Below are positions 1 through 5,371 of a DNA stretch of 5,371 nt, one piece after another. The stretch is from NCBI GenBank assembly GCA_964398645.1, contig CAYNNU010000153.1:1-5371 (forward strand), given 5' to 3'. Every line of letters starts with the position of its first letter. Within the stretch, counting starts at the first letter, position 1. This DNA comes from Spirochaeta_B sp964398645 (GTDB lineage Bacteria; Spirochaetota; Spirochaetia; DSM-27196; DSM-8902). A program made the position numbers and the translations under genes. The notes under the pieces are model-generated. The model made no database searches. It worked only from the letters and a program-made list of their open reading frames with translations, and was not told the origin of the DNA.

Positions 1-375
1 ATATAACATTGGTCCTGTACCAACTCCGCCTGCAATCAATAAAGGGCGTTTGTCTTGAACCAAATATTTCTCTAGTGGAAAGGCTGTGCCCAAGGGGGCT
101 AAAATATCTAGAAAATCTCCTTTTACCATTCCAGCAAGAAGATGTGTGGCAGATCCGCGTCTTTGGTATAAAAACCGAACCGTGGATTTAATTTCATCGA
201 AGGCTGAAAATGCAAATGGTCTTCGTAACAAAGGCGCTGGTCCCGAAGAAGTACGTACCGTGAAAAATTGGCCAGGTATTGGTCCATCAATTTCCTTTGG
301 CCACCGTAAGGTCATTTCAAAATACTCGTGAGCTGCTTCTCTTTGCTCAAGAATTTCAAGTTGAATATGATTCAT
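1..375 (-). CDS. pyrK: Dihydroorotate dehydrogenase electron-transfer subunit PyrK (N-terminal half, cut by window edge)
   Basis: PyrK carries FAD and a 2Fe-2S cluster and passes electrons from dihydroorotate oxidation in PyrD to NAD+ in class 1B dihydroorotate dehydrogenase, a cytoplasmic enzyme of pyrimidine synthesis. Translating the minus strand from the ATG at 375-373 gives 125 residues without a stop to the left edge, about half the usual length of roughly 250. Visible are the FAD-domain PGQFF (34-38), the flavin-binding LLRRPFAFS (49-57), RRGSATHLL (72-80), the PLG turn (94-96) and the start of the nucleotide-binding domain, LLIAGGVGTGP (112-122). The cysteine cluster near the C-terminus lies outside the window. 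The RRPF motif favours PyrK over the related sulfide dehydrogenase/glutamate synthase beta-like proteins, which I recall having RIPLT there. The start follows the 196-residue gene by 12 bases, has no good Shine-Dalgarno, and is probably translated by coupling or reinitiation. pyrD would be expected just off the left edge. Confidence 0.88.
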   Translation of the reverse strand, partial: MNHIQLEILEQREAAHEYFEMTLRWPKEIDGPIPGQFFTVRTSSGPAPLLRRPFAFSAFDEIKSTVRFLYQRRGSATHLLAGMVKGDFLDILAPLGTAFPLEKYLVQDKRPLLIAGGVGTGPMLY

Positions 376-387
376 AACCGTAGGTTA

Positions 388-978
388 CTATGTTTCTGAA
401 ATTGTGAGAATACGCAAAGGTGCCTGATAGTGGAACTGCCAGACAGTTTGATGGGGACGGAGGTCGATATTAGAAATACAGGCCAACTTCCATCCTCGCG
501 TTGCATAGAATTCACCGCACAAATCTTTTTTTATCCTGTTTATTTTTTCAGCCGAGAAAAGTGATTTGTTTCCCATCAATTGTCCGCCGTACAAAAAAGG
601 AGGTTCCTTCGAAGAAATAGAGCTGAAAGATGCAGAAAACGATGAGTATTCTTTTTCTAGCAATGATTGAATTCTGGAAAGTGCGGAATCTGGCTCAATA
701 GTGAAGCCCAATTCAACGCCATAAACAAAGGCATCTTTAATTTTTAAAGGCGGTGCACCAGAGCTTCTTATAGTAGGGTTAATGAAGATGTTCTCTTTCT
801 TGAATACATCTGACTCAATACTCATAGAACCCAAACGAACATGAGGTGGAAAACGCCAAACAACTACAGCACTATCCGAGCTAATAGCATATTGATTATA
901 GCTTTGCCGGATCTTTTGCAACGACGCGGTCAAATTTCCATTCGGAAGTAGTATCCACTCTACGCTCTTTGCCTGCAT
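388..978 (-). CDS. Conserved-looking hypothetical protein upstream of pyrK, 196 aa
   Basis: I do not recognise this protein. It is 196 residues, with no signal peptide or membrane segment, so it is probably cytoplasmic. Features include a hydrophobic N-terminal strand (VEWILLPNG, 6-14), a helix-like stretch (16-30), a strand followed by RFPPHVRLGSM (42-52), the segment KDAFVYGVELGFTIEP, a serine-rich stretch around 110-125, and a C-terminal WQFHYQAPLRILTI strand. This suggests a mixed alpha/beta domain. The ATG at 978-976 is the first possible in this frame, since an in-frame TGA lies 9 bases before it, but no Shine-Dalgarno precedes it. A leaderless transcript or a later start is possible. 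It ends in TAG then TAA, 12 bases before pyrK in the same frame, so the two are very likely co-transcribed. Its position suggests a link with pyrimidine synthesis or simple operon hitchhiking; nothing in the sequence decides. Confidence 0.7.
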   Translation of the reverse strand: MQAKSVEWILLPNGNLTASLQKIRQSYNQYAISSDSAVVVWRFPPHVRLGSMSIESDVFKKENIFINPTIRSSGAPPLKIKDAFVYGVELGFTIEPDSALSRIQSLLEKEYSSFSASFSSISSKEPPFLYGGQLMGNKSLFSAEKINRIKKDLCGEFYATRGWKLACISNIDLRPHQTVWQFHYQAPLRILTISET

Positions 979-996
979 AATAAATCATGATATACT
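969..996 (+). promoter_or_regulatory. Predicted promoter for the 260-aa gene, with extended -10
   Basis: A -35 candidate TTGCCT (969-974) and a -10 candidate TATACT (991-996) are separated by 16 bases. TG at 988-989 makes an extended -10 element (TGATATACT). Transcription would start near 1003, giving a very short leader of about 14 bases that begins at the Shine-Dalgarno. The -35 hexamer overlaps the first codons of the divergent 196-residue gene. Confidence 0.5.
987..992 (-). promoter_or_regulatory. Possible -10 element for the 196-aa gene/pyrK operon
   Basis: Read on the minus strand, 992-987 is TATCAT, a 5 of 6 match to the sigma-70 -10 consensus. It lies 8 bases before the ATG at 978, so the transcript would be almost leaderless, which fits the absent Shine-Dalgarno. 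No good -35 is seen 16-18 bases upstream. The element overlaps the plus-strand -10 at 991-996 and includes part of the palindrome ATCATGAT (984-991). Confidence 0.3.
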
Positions 997-1003
997 AATT
1001 TGC

Positions 1004-1010
1004 GGGGGGA
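1004..1010 (+). promoter_or_regulatory. Shine-Dalgarno of the 260-aa gene
   Basis: The G-rich run GGGGGGA lies 6 bases before the ATG at 1017. It supports this start over any alternative in the region. Confidence 0.6.
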
Positions 1011-1016
1011 ATCATC

Positions 1017-1799
1017 ATGCAAAAACAGGTTCAATCAACAATTGATCGTGTGTCATCTGTCTTACAATCTTGGTCAGGAGTTGAAGCTGTTACATATATT
1101 CCAGGCGAAGATGATGTGCTTGATCCGTATTTTTTTATTCGGTTTGATGTGTATACAACAGAAACAATACCAGACGCAGATGCCCGACTGCAGGCGTTTT
1201 ATTTTGCCGGAGCTTTTGAGAGTTCTCTTTTTCATAACAAAGATCGATTTCTTGTTGATAATATCCCAGTAAGAGTTGATTACAAAAATGTAATCGATCC
1301 TCCTGCGGCAAATGATGCAAATGCCTTGATTCGCTATATAAGTAGAGAAGAAGGTACCTATCCTATGTTTCGCGTGGCCGAATCGGTATTATTGTATTCA
1401 GCCAGCGGTTGGTTTGAACAGCTCCAAAATAGTCTGCTTTCAATTGATGGAACGGTTTGGAATATGCTGGTAGAGTTTTTTATGCGCCGTGTCGAGCATC
1501 ATCTTGCTGATTTTGGTGCTGCAGTTTATCGCAACGATCCAATTTTTCAGCGTATAGCCTTGGCAGGTTTCGCCCGTGGTCTTTGCAGCGCATTATTTGC
1601 AATAAACAGAACATTCGAACCATCTGCCCGTGGAATTCTTCGTCAATTATATCAATTAGCTGAATTGCCAGAAGGATTTGAAGGTCGTTTTCATGCTTTG
1701 CTCGAATCCGATCTCAGTTCGGAAAGGCAATTTGAGATAGCCGATATGCTTACCAAGAGTACCTTGCATTTAGTAATGGCCCACAGTATTCCCGGCTAA
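1017..1799 (+). CDS. Nucleotidyltransferase-like protein with degenerate active site, 260 aa
   Basis: This is probably a cytoplasmic protein built on the minimal nucleotidyltransferase plan, but the match is my pattern reading and not a firm family call. Residues 1-20 form a helix, then GVEAV (21-25), DPYFFIRFDVYT (36-47), a helix containing FESSLFHNKDRFL (67-79) and PVRVDYKNV (84-92). This order resembles the helix, GS-loop, DxD and third acidic strand of that fold, with D36, D44 and D88 as possible equivalents. The defining GS(x)nG loop is absent, and YIPGEDDV stands in its place. The rest (about 100-255) is largely alpha-helical, with MLVEFFMRRVEHHLADFG and FARGLCSALFAINRTFEPSARG, like the helical domains following such catalytic domains (for example DUF4037-type proteins). 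It may be an inactive paralogue or a substrate-binding protein. The start has a strong Shine-Dalgarno and a promoter immediately upstream. It converges on recQ and overlaps its end by 4 bases. Confidence 0.75.
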   Translation: MQKQVQSTIDRVSSVLQSWSGVEAVTYIPGEDDVLDPYFFIRFDVYTTETIPDADARLQAFYFAGAFESSLFHNKDRFLVDNIPVRVDYKNVIDPPAANDANALIRYISREEGTYPMFRVAESVLLYSASGWFEQLQNSLLSIDGTVWNMLVEFFMRRVEHHLADFGAAVYRNDPIFQRIALAGFARGLCSALFAINRTFEPSARGILRQLYQLAELPEGFEGRFHALLESDLSSERQFEIADMLTKSTLHLVMAHSIPG

Positions 1800-3373
1800 C
1801 TAGAATCTTTGACTTGAACTGTGGAAATTCCAAGTAAACGGCAAAAAAGTGAGCACTCAGCCTGCGAGAGTTTTGAAATATCCTGAAGGAATTTTTCGGT
1901 CGAAAAAACATCCCATTCCGGCATAGCAGGAAGTTGCGAAATTCTTTTCGTAGGAATACAGCAAGAATCCCAGAAATATTCTTCACAAATTCTTTGGGCA
2001 GCAGCCTGTATTACCCATTGATTTCGCTTGCCAACCAGTTCTTTGCAAAGGTGCTTCATGCGGGACCAATATGAATTTTTCTCAAGCGGCGGATCAGGAT
2101 GGCACACACTACAACCGAAACAAGCGGTTTCTTGAATGCCCATTCTTTGTAATAAACCAGCTCTCAAACAACCTTCTTCATAAATCCAGCTAATTAATTC
2201 ATTTTTTCGAGCCTCAGAAAAATCATTATATTTGTTTGCATGCAAATGAATGTCACCGGGGCCAACCAGCAGAATTGCCTGGCTGCATTTTCTATCGCGG
2301 CCTCCGCGTCCAGCCTCCTGTAAAAATGATTCAATTGATTGAGGCAAGTCCCTGTGAATAACGCTACGGATGTTTTGTTTATCAACTCCCATACCGTAGG
2401 CAGTTGTGCTAACTAATATCCCGTCGGAACTATCAAAGAACCACTTTTCTCGCCGTGTTTTTTCTTCACGATCAAGGCCAGCGTGATAAAATAAAACTTT
2501 TCCAGGATGATCTGACTCAAGGATCTTACACAGTATTTCGCAGGCCTTTCTGCTACTACAAAAAACGATAGCCGGTCGGGGAAGGGCTGTTCCTGGTCGC
2601 CACATATATACCTCTTCTGTGTCTATCATATTATTTGGATGTTGATCAAAAAATATTTGGCGAATTGTAGCTTCCTTATTTACGCATCCCATTACACGCA
2701 AAGTCATATTTGGTCTGTCAGGATTGCCGGATATTACATAAGGTGAACATTCTGGAAACAAATACTGTTGAATGGTAGATAAAACCTCTGGGCCTGCAGT
2801 CGCAGTAAACGCACTTAGCAGTAGAATGTTTGCCGCCCGCTGAATTTCAGGAATCTGTAAATAAGAAGGCCGAAATGTTTTTCCCCATTCGCACACACAA
2901 TGAGATTCATCAACAATTAAATGGGCAAACCCTGTCTTGGCGGCTTGTTCCAGTGTTTTGGCTTGTAGCATAGCTTCTGGATTGCTTAATACAACCTTGA
3001 TTTTACCACATTGAACAGCAGCCCACAAATCATTTCGCTCCTGCAGTGATTGCCCACCGCGTAAAACAGCAGCAGCAATTCCAAGCTCATCAAAACGTCT
3101 TTTTTGGTCCTCTAAAAGAGCCAGTAAGGGGTATAAAACCAAAGCCGGCCTTCCATCCAGTGCGATAGCCGCTTGAAAACAGAGCGTCTTGCCGGAACCG
3201 GTTGGCATAACGGCAATTAAACCTTTTTTTGAATCATCATCCTCGTCTACTTTTTTCGCTAGAGCATCTAACATTCCGGCAATAACGAAACGTTGAATAG
3301 GAAACACATACGTAATCCCTGCTGTTGACTTAGCCCAATGAACAACAGGGTCAGCATCAGTAGTTAAATTCAT
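1796..3373 (-). CDS. recQ: RecQ-family ATP-dependent DNA helicase, 525 aa
   Basis: This is a superfamily 2 helicase of the RecQ type, expected to unwind DNA 3' to 5' during recombination and fork repair. In order: motif 0 with Q27, Walker A MPTGSGKT (56-63), motif Ia YPLLALLEDQ (81-90), motif II DESHCVCEWG (155-164) followed by the RecQ aromatic-rich loop with FRPSY (167-171), motif III SAFTATA (187-193), DRPN (219-222), motif IV IVFCSSRKA (269-277), motif V TTAYGMGVDK (323-332) and motif VI QEAGRGGRD (352-360) with arginines R356 and R359. C402, C418, C421 and C424 match the RecQ zinc-binding subdomain. Variants are GSGKT for the usual GGGKS, DESH for DEAH and GRGGRD for GRAGRD. The last 100 residues look like a reduced winged-helix region, and I see no HRDC domain, so the protein is shorter than E. 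coli RecQ (about 610). The start has a good Shine-Dalgarno. The gene is monocistronic here and divergent from the exported-protein operon. Confidence 0.93.
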   Translation of the reverse strand: MNLTTDADPVVHWAKSTAGITYVFPIQRFVIAGMLDALAKKVDEDDDSKKGLIAVMPTGSGKTLCFQAAIALDGRPALVLYPLLALLEDQKRRFDELGIAAAVLRGGQSLQERNDLWAAVQCGKIKVVLSNPEAMLQAKTLEQAAKTGFAHLIVDESHCVCEWGKTFRPSYLQIPEIQRAANILLLSAFTATAGPEVLSTIQQYLFPECSPYVISGNPDRPNMTLRVMGCVNKEATIRQIFFDQHPNNMIDTEEVYMWRPGTALPRPAIVFCSSRKACEILCKILESDHPGKVLFYHAGLDREEKTRREKWFFDSSDGILVSTTAYGMGVDKQNIRSVIHRDLPQSIESFLQEAGRGGRDRKCSQAILLVGPGDIHLHANKYNDFSEARKNELISWIYEEGCLRAGLLQRMGIQETACFGCSVCHPDPPLEKNSYWSRMKHLCKELVGKRNQWVIQAAAQRICEEYFWDSCCIPTKRISQLPAMPEWDVFSTEKFLQDISKLSQAECSLFCRLLGISTVQVKDSS

Positions 3374-3379
3374 ATTTCG

Positions 3380-3384
3380 TCCTT
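3380..3384 (-). promoter_or_regulatory. Shine-Dalgarno of recQ
   Basis: The minus strand reads GAGAAGGA with the core AAGGA 6 bases before the ATG at 3373-3371. This fixes the start. I could not find a convincing -10/-35 pair for recQ further upstream. Confidence 0.65.
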
Positions 3385-3410
3385 CTCAATATTTAATACT
3401 GTTATTTTGA

Positions 3411-3432
3411 TGTTGCAGGTTTAGCTGCAACA
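3411..3432. repeat. 8-bp perfect inverted repeat between divergent genes
   Basis: TGTTGCAG (3411-3418) and CTGCAACA (3425-3432) are perfect reverse complements around a 6-base spacer, GTTTAG. It sits between recQ and the exported-protein operon, 8 bases upstream of the candidate -35 for the latter. No T-run follows directly on either strand, so an operator for a dimeric regulator fits better than a terminator. No regulator gene is in view. Confidence 0.5.
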
Positions 3433-3439
3433 GAAAAAA

Positions 3440-3468
3440 TTGATTTTTTTTCAATATTGCGGTATATA
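3440..3468 (+). promoter_or_regulatory. Predicted promoter for the TolB/PEGA/barrel gene
   Basis: The candidate -35 TTGATT (3440-3445) and -10 TATATA (3463-3468) are separated by 17 bases, with a T-run at 3444-3451 and the 8-bp palindrome CAATATTG (3452-3459) in the spacer. Transcription would begin at about 3475-3476, right at the ATG at 3477. This implies a nearly leaderless mRNA, in line with the missing Shine-Dalgarno. TACAAT at 3467-3472 is a competing -10 but has no partner at good spacing. Confidence 0.4.
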
Positions 3469-3476
3469 CAATAAAT

Positions 3477-4619
3477 ATGTCCCGGAAAGTTAAACATTTG
3501 CTCATGTGTGCCTCTTTAGTGTTTTACTGTTGCATGGCTTTTCCTCTGCATGCTCAAGATAGCGATTTGGCAAATCAACAGAATATTGGCATTGCAGAAA
3601 TTTCAACCGGTGATAACGCTCAGGTAAAAGCAGTAGCCCTCCAAGTGATTACTACCATTCAACGCACTCTAGGTATGATTGATCGATACACTATTCATCA
3701 GATTCCATCTTTTGATCCCGCCTTAGGGCCACCAACTGGCCAGTCAGCAGAAATGGATTTTATTGTATTTGGCAGCATCGGAGAGCAGGGGCGAACAATA
3801 ACCATGGACTTTGGTGTGTATTCCTTGGAAGATCAAGCAGTTGTTCAAAATTATAGTGATAGTATTCAGTCGGTATTTGAACTCTTTGATGCAGCAGATT
3901 TTGCTGTGTTGGAATTGCTTGGCGCCTTTATTGGCCAGGATATTGCATTTGGCACGCTCGAAATTATTACCTCAGGAATAAATGACAGTTATTATTTAGT
4001 TGTTGATGGTCAGGAAATTGGAAGTGATATCGAGTATACCGATGTTTTAGCAGGAATGCGCAATGTTCAGATCTTTCAGCAGGGTCTGCGCGGGCGGTAT
4101 CTGGTTCACGAAGGTCGGTACCGCATTCATGAAAATCGGGTGGTAAGTATTGAAGTAAAACTGAAACCCGAACCGCCAGAGAATATGTTTGAGCTCTTGC
4201 TGCGGCCTGGATTACTATTTTTTGAAGATGCAGTTGCAATATCAACTCATACAGGCGTGCGGATGCGGGTAGGCTCTTTTCGTTTTGGATTAAGTGCGAT
4301 TTTTCAGCAGTCGCTGGAAGCTGTTGCTCCTTTGCGAAATATTGGGGCGCAGTTGGAAACCGCATATGTGATTTCTCCCATAGATAATTTGCGGATAACA
4401 CCAATTTTAGCGGTTGGTTTACTCTTGCAATCAATGCAAGATGAAAGTATCGCCATGGATTATAGTGACACCGCCTTATTAACAGTCGGTGGTCTGGAAA
4501 TCGATTATAGTTTGATGAAAAAATTGCACATAGGGCTGTCTACAGCCTGGCAGCATAGTTTTGCTACAATGGTTCTTGGTAGTCCGTATGTGAGTCTATT
4601 TTTAGGATGGGAATGGTAG
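3477..4619 (+). CDS. Exported TolB-like/PEGA-like protein with C-terminal outer-membrane beta-barrel, 380 aa
   Basis: This is probably an outer-membrane protein with a large periplasmic part. A signal peptide is clear: basic SRKVK at 2-6, a hydrophobic core at 8-22, and likely cleavage after A26 (PLHA/QD). Cysteines 11, 18 and 19 do not form a lipobox. Residues 37-150 look like the TolB N-terminal-like fold: a strand (IGIAEI), a long helix, MDFIVFGSI (93-101), a strand pair ending in FGVYSLEDQAVV (112-123) and a helix. Residues 158-229 look like a PEGA-type surface domain, with FGTLEI, VVDGQEIG and LAGMRNVQI. Residues 237-380 are alternating amphipathic strands, about eight, ending in aromatic YVSLFLGWEW as expected for BAM-dependent barrel insertion. 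M1 is chosen because it supplies the basic n-region, although no Shine-Dalgarno precedes it. It is followed after 15 bases by a lipoprotein gene, a likely operon. Ligand or function is unknown. Confidence 0.82.
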   Translation: MSRKVKHLLMCASLVFYCCMAFPLHAQDSDLANQQNIGIAEISTGDNAQVKAVALQVITTIQRTLGMIDRYTIHQIPSFDPALGPPTGQSAEMDFIVFGSIGEQGRTITMDFGVYSLEDQAVVQNYSDSIQSVFELFDAADFAVLELLGAFIGQDIAFGTLEIITSGINDSYYLVVDGQEIGSDIEYTDVLAGMRNVQIFQQGLRGRYLVHEGRYRIHENRVVSIEVKLKPEPPENMFELLLRPGLLFFEDAVAISTHTGVRMRVGSFRFGLSAIFQQSLEAVAPLRNIGAQLETAYVISPIDNLRITPILAVGLLLQSMQDESIAMDYSDTALLTVGGLEIDYSLMKKLHIGLSTAWQHSFATMVLGSPYVSLFLGWEW

Positions 4620-4627
4620 AAAGGAGG
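4620..4627 (+). promoter_or_regulatory. Strong Shine-Dalgarno of the lipoprotein gene
   Basis: AAAGGAGG lies 7 bases before the ATG at 4635, directly after the stop of the preceding gene. It sets the start and supports independent initiation on a shared mRNA. Confidence 0.8.
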
Positions 4628-4634
4628 GGCGAAC

Positions 4635-5371
4635 ATGTCTTGTAGCCAAAGTGAGCGAAAAAAACACATCAATTGGAAATTGCAGATTCTGTTAGCAATC
4701 TTTGCCATGGTGGCAATTTTTACGCTTGTTTCTTGTACAAATCTTTTAGATGCCTCAGAAACCATTCGCCAGGATGCCTATGATGCTTTTTTTGGTATTG
4801 GCACAGCTGAGTCAATTGAACTTCGTCAAAATCCGACACAGATTGGCTATATTGAGGGTGATCTACTAAATCTATCCGGCTTACAGGTGCGAATTTTATG
4901 GGATAATGGTACCTATCGCGATATTGACTACGAGGATTTTTCTACATATTCGCTTACAACATCACTGGAGAATGGTACGGAGCTTTTGGCCGCAAGTCAT
5001 GATGGACAATCAATACAAATTCTTCATACAGAAAGCGGTTTAAGCGTCGCCACCTCACCTTTGGGTATCGGTGCATTGGTAACAATTACATACGATGTGA
5101 ATGGAGGTGCCTATCCCCCAGATAGTCAAAAAGTTGTTGAAAATCAAACCACCTTGACTGCTTCAGAAGACGATATGCGTGCCCCCGAATACATATCTGG
5201 TTTGCGAAAACGCTTTCTGGAATGGAATACTTTGGCTAATGGAAATGGAACATCGTATGCTTCCGGCGCAGAGATAACACCCGCAGCTGATATAACTCTT
5301 TATGCCCAATGGACGGTAATTGGTGCACGTGGTCCTGGTGGAGGCTTTGTTTTTCATGATGAGGGGAGTGT
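4635..5371 (+). CDS. Surface lipoprotein with Ig-like and InlB B-type repeat domains (N-terminal 245 aa, cut by window edge)
   Basis: Translation from 4635 stays open for 245 codons to the edge. A basic n-region (RKKH, 8-11), a hydrophobic core (16-31) and the lipobox LVSC, with C34 the lipidated cysteine, show a type II signal peptide. Residues about 59-146 resemble a bacterial Ig-like domain (YIEGDLLNLSGLQVRILWDNG, split here as YIEGDLLNLSG at 72-82 and LQVRILWDNG at 83-92). Residues 149-227 match a Listeria-Bacteroides/InlB B-type repeat: VTITYDVNGG, then RKRFLEWNT, NGNGTSYASG and ITLYAQW. Next is GARGPGGGFVFHD (230-242), which resembles the start of a domain common in spirochaete lipoproteins (G-x-x-GP-x-GG-x-V/I-F-x-D). 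Such proteins usually face the surface or periplasm and act in adhesion or binding; that role is inferred. The protein shares a likely operon with the upstream barrel protein. Its full length and C-terminal domains are off the window. Confidence 0.85.
   Translation, partial: MSCSQSERKKHINWKLQILLAIFAMVAIFTLVSCTNLLDASETIRQDAYDAFFGIGTAESIELRQNPTQIGYIEGDLLNLSGLQVRILWDNGTYRDIDYEDFSTYSLTTSLENGTELLAASHDGQSIQILHTESGLSVATSPLGIGALVTITYDVNGGAYPPDSQKVVENQTTLTASEDDMRAPEYISGLRKRFLEWNTLANGNGTSYASGAEITPAADITLYAQWTVIGARGPGGGFVFHDEGS

Noticed and set aside
9..331. Open plus-strand frames of 60 and 81 codons at the left edge
   Set aside because: They lie antisense to pyrK, whose minus-strand translation shows clear FAD- and nucleotide-binding motifs; the plus frames show no family features.
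1..375. Sulfide dehydrogenase/glutamate synthase beta-like flavoprotein instead of PyrK
   Set aside because: The flavin-binding segment is LLRRPF, typical of PyrK; the related group has a RIPLT-type segment.
388..978. The 196-aa gene and pyrK as one gene broken by nonsense mutations
   Set aside because: pyrK begins with its usual N-terminus at its own ATG, and the upstream protein ends in a plausible way; two tandem stops fit a normal gene boundary better than a recent lesion.
1017..3373. Defence island built from the nucleotidyltransferase-like gene and RecQ
   Set aside because: The two are convergent, not an operon, no nuclease, methylase or mobile element is nearby, and the flanks are ordinary metabolic and envelope genes.
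3411..3451. Rho-independent terminator (hairpin plus T-run)
   Set aside because: The T-run begins about 11 bases after the hairpin and no gene on the plus strand ends upstream of it; on the minus strand no T-run follows the hairpin.
3477..3536. Lipoprotein signal at the cysteines of the barrel protein
   Set aside because: Residues before C11, C18 and C19 do not fit the lipobox (bulky M, Y and C at the -1 position), while PLHA/QD suits signal peptidase I.
3967..4434. 155-codon minus-strand frame inside the barrel gene
   Set aside because: It is antisense to a gene with signal peptide and barrel features; the frame has no recognisable domain and no ribosome binding site that I can see.

Overview
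This 5,371-base, moderately AT-rich window is densely coding and holds six protein genes, the outer two cut by the window edges. No RNA gene, insertion sequence, CRISPR array or long repeat is visible. The longest non-coding stretch is about 100 bases. The likely source is a free-living or host-associated spirochaete (Treponema/Spirochaeta/Sphaerochaeta type). This rests on two exported proteins at the right end: a TolB-like/PEGA-like protein ending in a beta-barrel, and a lipoprotein with a Listeria-Bacteroides (InlB B-type) repeat followed by a GP-GG-FVFHD segment that I associate with spirochaete surface lipoproteins. The assignment is an inference from protein style; no marker gene is present.

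Left block (1-978, minus strand): an unrecognised 196-residue protein is followed 12 bases later, in the same reading frame, by the start of pyrK. PyrK is the FAD/NAD(P)-binding electron-transfer subunit of class 1B dihydroorotate dehydrogenase, so this is probably part of a pyrimidine-biosynthesis operon continuing off the left edge.

Middle block (1017-3373): a plus-strand gene encodes a 260-residue protein that resembles a degenerate nucleotidyltransferase fold. A minus-strand gene encodes a 525-residue RecQ-family DNA helicase. They converge and their ends overlap by 4 bases, leaving no room for an intergenic terminator. The nucleotidyltransferase-like gene is also divergent from the 196-residue gene across 38 bases, where the two predicted -10 elements overlap.

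Right block (3477-5371, plus strand): two exported proteins form a probable operon (15-base gap, strong Shine-Dalgarno before the second). The first has a signal peptide, a periplasmic TolB-like domain, a PEGA-like domain and a C-terminal outer-membrane barrel. The second is a lipoprotein running off the right edge. They are divergent from recQ across a 103-base region with an 8-bp perfect inverted repeat and AT-rich palindromes.

I see no convincing new defence or mobile system. The most unusual items are the nucleotidyltransferase-like protein that has lost its glycine-serine motif, the compact RecQ with variant motifs and no recognisable HRDC domain, the composite barrel protein with its near-leaderless start, and the in-frame tandem stops separating the 196-residue gene from pyrK.
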